From Candidatus Jordarchaeum madagascarense (GTDB lineage Archaea; Asgardarchaeota; Jordiarchaeia; Jordiarchaeales; Jordiarchaeaceae): 5,358 nucleotides of DNA. Numbering within the stretch: position 1 is the stretch's first letter; every line of letters starts with the position of its first letter. The translations under genes and the position numbers were made by a program. The stretch is from NCBI GenBank assembly GCA_019056875.1, contig DXJA01000420.1, positions 1-5,358 on the forward strand. The letters are read 5' to 3'. This document shows, piece by piece, positions 5,343 through 5,358 of this stretch. The notes below the pieces were generated by a model. The model did no database searches. It was not told the DNA's origin and worked only from the letters and a program-made list of their open reading frames with translations.

Positions 5343-5358
5343 ATGACTATATTTTTAA
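5343..5358 (+). CDS. Start of a divergent plus-strand gene, cut by window edge
   Basis: ATG 5343-5345 opens a frame reading MTIFL before the window ends. AAGGAG (5332-5337) lies 5 nt upstream, ideal Shine-Dalgarno spacing, and this is the main evidence. Only five codons are visible, so the product cannot be named. If real, the gene is divergent from rpl21e and shares the intergenic region 5175-5342 with it. Confidence 0.45.

Noticed and set aside
5252..5356. Minus-strand frame open from the right edge to a TAA at 5254-5252, possibly the end of an upstream gene such as pus10
   Set aside because: The 34 codons do not resemble the Pus10 C-terminus or any family I know, and the plus-strand AAGGAG-ATG pair argues for a divergent gene. 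It cannot be fully excluded without more sequence.
1..5358. tRNA, rRNA, CRISPR array, insertion sequence or defence genes
   Set aside because: Both strands were read for cloverleaf arms, spaced direct repeats, transposase motifs and terminal repeats; none was found, and coding genes account for nearly all of the sequence.

Overview
The window is a piece of an AT-rich archaeal chromosome. The evidence is a gene content found only in archaea and eukaryotes (eL21, Rpb4/RpoF, DUF655, HemK2/Mtq2, a DRG-type TGS GTPase), Shine-Dalgarno sites matching an archaeal 16S 3' end (GGAGG, AGGAGGT, GGTG), and TATA/BRE-like promoters rather than -35/-10 boxes. The order eL21 - RpoF - DUF655 - RsmA - HemK is a long-conserved archaeal arrangement. 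The general look suggests the TACK/Bathyarchaeia side of the tree, but that placement is inference and no 16S or marker tree can be run here.

All complete genes lie on the minus strand, so the window reads from right to left. From about 5247 down to 2435 there is one tight cluster: a BRE/TATA-like promoter, rpl21e, rpoF, a DUF655 protein, rsmA (ksgA) and a HemK2-type glutamine methyltransferase. Gaps within it are 3 to 40 nt. A T-rich stretch (2397-2407) probably ends it. A second TATA-like site there probably starts a two-gene unit: a TGS-domain GTPase of the DRG type, then 5 nt later a TrmJ-type tRNA 2'-O-methyltransferase ending at 455. A third minus-strand gene, unrecognised, begins at 356 and runs off the left edge. 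At the right edge a plus-strand gene with a good Shine-Dalgarno site begins at 5343, so 5175-5342 is a divergent intergenic region.

Nearly every recognised product serves gene expression: a large-subunit ribosomal protein, an RNA polymerase stalk subunit, a predicted nucleic-acid-binding protein, small-subunit rRNA dimethylation, release-factor methylation, a ribosome-associated GTPase and tRNA Cm32 formation. This is an ordinary core region. I see no defence system, mobile element, CRISPR array, tRNA or rRNA.

Points worth a second look are the heavy use of TTG start codons (four of seven complete genes), a perfect 14-bp palindrome covering the eL21 stop codon and the edge of the rpoF ribosome-binding site, the altered G3 motif of the GTPase, and the two unidentified edge genes.
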